Source: DAOQVB01 sp964400865 (GTDB lineage: Bacteria; Patescibacteriota; Microgenomatia; UBA1400; PJMF01). From it: a stretch of 22,915 nucleotides of DNA. The notes beneath the pieces are model-generated. The model had not been told where the DNA came from, made no database searches, and was given only the letters and a program-made list of their open reading frames with translations. Location of the stretch: NCBI GenBank assembly GCA_964400865.1, contig CAYNWG010000014.1, forward strand, positions 1-22,915. Reading direction: 5' to 3'. Made by a program: the position numbers and the translations under genes. Below are positions 22,065 through 22,915 of the stretch, one piece after another; within the stretch, counting starts at the first letter, position 1, and each line of letters starts with the position of its first letter.

Positions 22065-22092
22065 TTGACACTTTTATATTCGCTAGTATAGT
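22065..22092 (+). promoter_or_regulatory. Strong sigma70 promoter of the two-gene cassette
   Basis: A perfect TTGACA -35 (22065-22070), a 16-base spacer and TATAGT (22087-22092). The start is expected near 22099, giving a leader of about 35 nt with an SD. It is the only perfect TTGACA box that I found serving a gene here. Confidence 0.7.
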
Positions 22093-22133
22093 ATTAAGAA
22101 GCTATTAAGTATATCTATTACAGTCGGAGATAT

Positions 22134-22331
22134 ATGGCGAGAATTGGAAGAAGTGAAGATTTACAAGAAATAGATTTAGATAAATTTTTTGTTCGTGGTC
22201 CGGCGAGTTCGCAAGTGGGCGGGCGTGGCAGGCAGCGTGAGGCAGACGAAGTATTCCAAATGGAAGGTGATGATTTATTTGATGAAGACTACGTGGACGA
22301 TTCCATTAGTGGTCAGTCTAAAAGAAAGTGA
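22134..22331 (+). CDS. Small acidic hypothetical protein
   Basis: A 65-residue protein. An SD (GGAGA at 22126-22130) lies 3 nt before ATG 22134. The sequence has a basic N-terminus (MARIGRSED), a Gly/Arg/Gln-rich middle (VGGRGRQRE), a very acidic run (EGDDLFDEDYVDD) and a basic tail (QSKRK). It looks disordered and has no cysteine or membrane segment. First gene of a compact transcription unit with 22364-22537. Function unknown; it may be abundant given the strong promoter and SD. Confidence 0.65.
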   Translation: MARIGRSEDLQEIDLDKFFVRGPASSQVGGRGRQREADEVFQMEGDDLFDEDYVDDSISGQSKRK

Positions 22332-22363
22332 GTAGTAGAATTAGTAAATTATGAGGAGGTTTT

Positions 22364-22537
22364 ATGGCAAAAGGATCAAAAGAAGCAGAACCAGCACCTA
22401 GTCTAGCTGCCACTAACGCTCTAGGGCAAGCGGTTGGAGCCCAACTTGACGCTGATATGCAGCAAGGATCACAAAAATGGGCTGATTTAAAAATTGCTGC
22501 CGCAGTTGTAGCAGCAGAAAAGTCGAGGGGGAATTGA
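22364..22537 (+). CDS. Very small Ala-rich hypothetical protein
   Basis: A 57-residue protein starting at ATG 22364. The near-perfect SD GAGGAGGT (22353-22360) lies 3 nt upstream, the strongest in the window. The N-terminal part is Lys/Glu/Pro/Ala-rich (MAKGSKEAEPAPS), and the rest is likely helical and Ala-rich (NALGQAVGAQLDADMQQ; WADLKIAAAVVAAEK). Not recognised. It follows the acidic small gene by 32 nt and is closed by an intrinsic terminator, so the two form one short unit. Confidence 0.7.
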   Translation: MAKGSKEAEPAPSLAATNALGQAVGAQLDADMQQGSQKWADLKIAAAVVAAEKSRGN

Positions 22538-22575
22538 ACATCAGGAATCTTGTTTAATTTTTTAGTTAATTACTG

Positions 22576-22607
22576 AAAGGGTCAGCAGAAATGCTGACCC
22601 TTTTATT
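22576..22607 (+). terminator. Intrinsic terminator
   Basis: A perfect 12-bp stem (AAAGGGTCAGCA at 22576-22587, TGCTGACCCTTT at 22592-22603) with a GAAA tetraloop, followed by TTATT. It ends the two-gene cassette. On the opposite strand the A-run ahead of the stem gives a few Ts, so it may also serve the minus-strand gene ending at 22638. Confidence 0.9.
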
Positions 22608-22637
22608 CCCGCATGAGAGCCCAGTTCAAGTTTAATT

Positions 22638-22915
22638 TTATTGATTTTCTTGTGTTAATTGATGATAGTGTTTGTCTCCCAAAAAGCCAGTGACTTCTGG
22701 TCTGATTAGTTTGTGGTCGAGTAAGCTGGCTGGTTTGATGGTGAAGAGGCCGAAGCGTTGATTAATGCTGTCGGTTGCTTCACTCATACGTTCGGTTTGT
22801 TGCCAGTCCAACCAGAGTGGGGGCTGAGTTTGCTTGAGAGGTTTGAGCAGGCTGAGAGCCACGGCAAATCTAATAACAGCAAAGTGAGGGGACCAACTGG
22901 GGAAGAGCTCATCTT
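22638..22915 (-). CDS. C-terminal part of a probable Y-family DNA polymerase (partial)
   Basis: The frame is open from the window edge (first whole codon at 22913) to a stop at 22638, giving 92 residues; the remainder lies outside. The order of features resembles the little-finger end of DinB/UmuC-type translesion polymerases as seen in CPR genomes: a strand AVIRFAVALSLLKPL, a Gln/Pro-rich link, the helix MSEATDSINQRFG, then LFTIKPASLL and EVTGFLGDKHY. 'D.IN.RfG..ti.pAsLL' is the most telling part. The catalytic palm is not in view, so the assignment is tentative. A GTG at 22862 is only an internal codon, not the start. Confidence 0.55.
   Translation of the reverse strand, partial: DELFPSWSPHFAVIRFAVALSLLKPLKQTQPPLWLDWQQTERMSEATDSINQRFGLFTIKPASLLDHKLIRPEVTGFLGDKHYHQLTQENQ

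Noticed and set aside
1..22915. Alternative genetic code (TGA read as Gly or Trp)
   Set aside because: Known genes (cysS, acs, NUDIX) are open with TGA as stop and end at expected positions; the tRNA-Trp anticodon is the normal CCA.
1..22915. CRISPR array, insertion sequence or prophage
   Set aside because: No regularly spaced direct repeats, transposase, integrase or phage structural genes were seen on either strand.

Overview
This looks like a fragment of a chromosome from a small-genome, uncultivated bacterium, most likely a member of the Candidate Phyla Radiation (Patescibacteria). The reasons are indirect. Many genes are long hypotheticals or membrane proteins with no recognisable family. 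Intergenic gaps are very short. Low-complexity Gly/Ala/Gln proteins with coiled coils are present, and the DNA is AT-rich. The standard bacterial code fits, with no need to read TGA as glycine or tryptophan. Exactly 100 Ns (16877-16976) inside cysS show that this is a scaffold from an assembly. I see no insertion sequences, phage genes or CRISPR array.

Layout. 1-1402: a possible C-terminal fragment of a plus-strand gene, then a minus-strand pair of small membrane proteins. 1440-2687: an SD-led helical protein, tRNA-Trp(CCA), and a hypothetical. 2781-5633 (minus): an operon of an EamA-type transporter, a NUDIX hydrolase and a GT-C glycosyltransferase. It is transcribed divergently from a second GT-C enzyme that resembles arabinofuranosyltransferase AftB (5695-7443). 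7513-13364: a run of five unrecognised genes: a protein with a possible C-terminal zinc site, two low-complexity coiled-coil proteins, a polytopic membrane protein and an 824-residue soluble protein. 13403-17473: a SIMPL-domain protein, AMP-forming acetyl-CoA synthetase, cysteinyl-tRNA synthetase and a small hypothetical. 17590-22012: a methyltransferase-like protein, a DUF4173-type membrane protein and a third GT-C enzyme of the GT39 type. 22065-22604: a compact cassette of two tiny genes with its own promoter, strong SDs and a terminator. 22638-end (minus): the C-terminal part of a probable Y-family DNA polymerase.

The most striking signal is in the promoters, not in a gene. At gene after gene a sigma70-type -10 hexamer lies 6-7 nt before the start codon: TATAAT-6-ATG, TATACT-6-ATG, TATGAT-6-ATG, TACAAT-6-ATG and TATGAT-6-GTG. 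Transcription would therefore begin at the start codon, giving leaderless mRNAs. Several of these starts differ from the longest-ORF start, so the coordinates here were corrected. Shine-Dalgarno sites appear mainly at an internal operon gene (8928), at 1531, and in the small cassette at the right end. The window thus seems to mix two modes of translation initiation.

Functionally the window suggests cell-surface work: three lipid-linked-sugar GT-C glycosyltransferases, a candidate transporter, and envelope proteins of unknown role. These are mixed with housekeeping genes (tRNA-Trp, CysS) and one acetate-activating enzyme.
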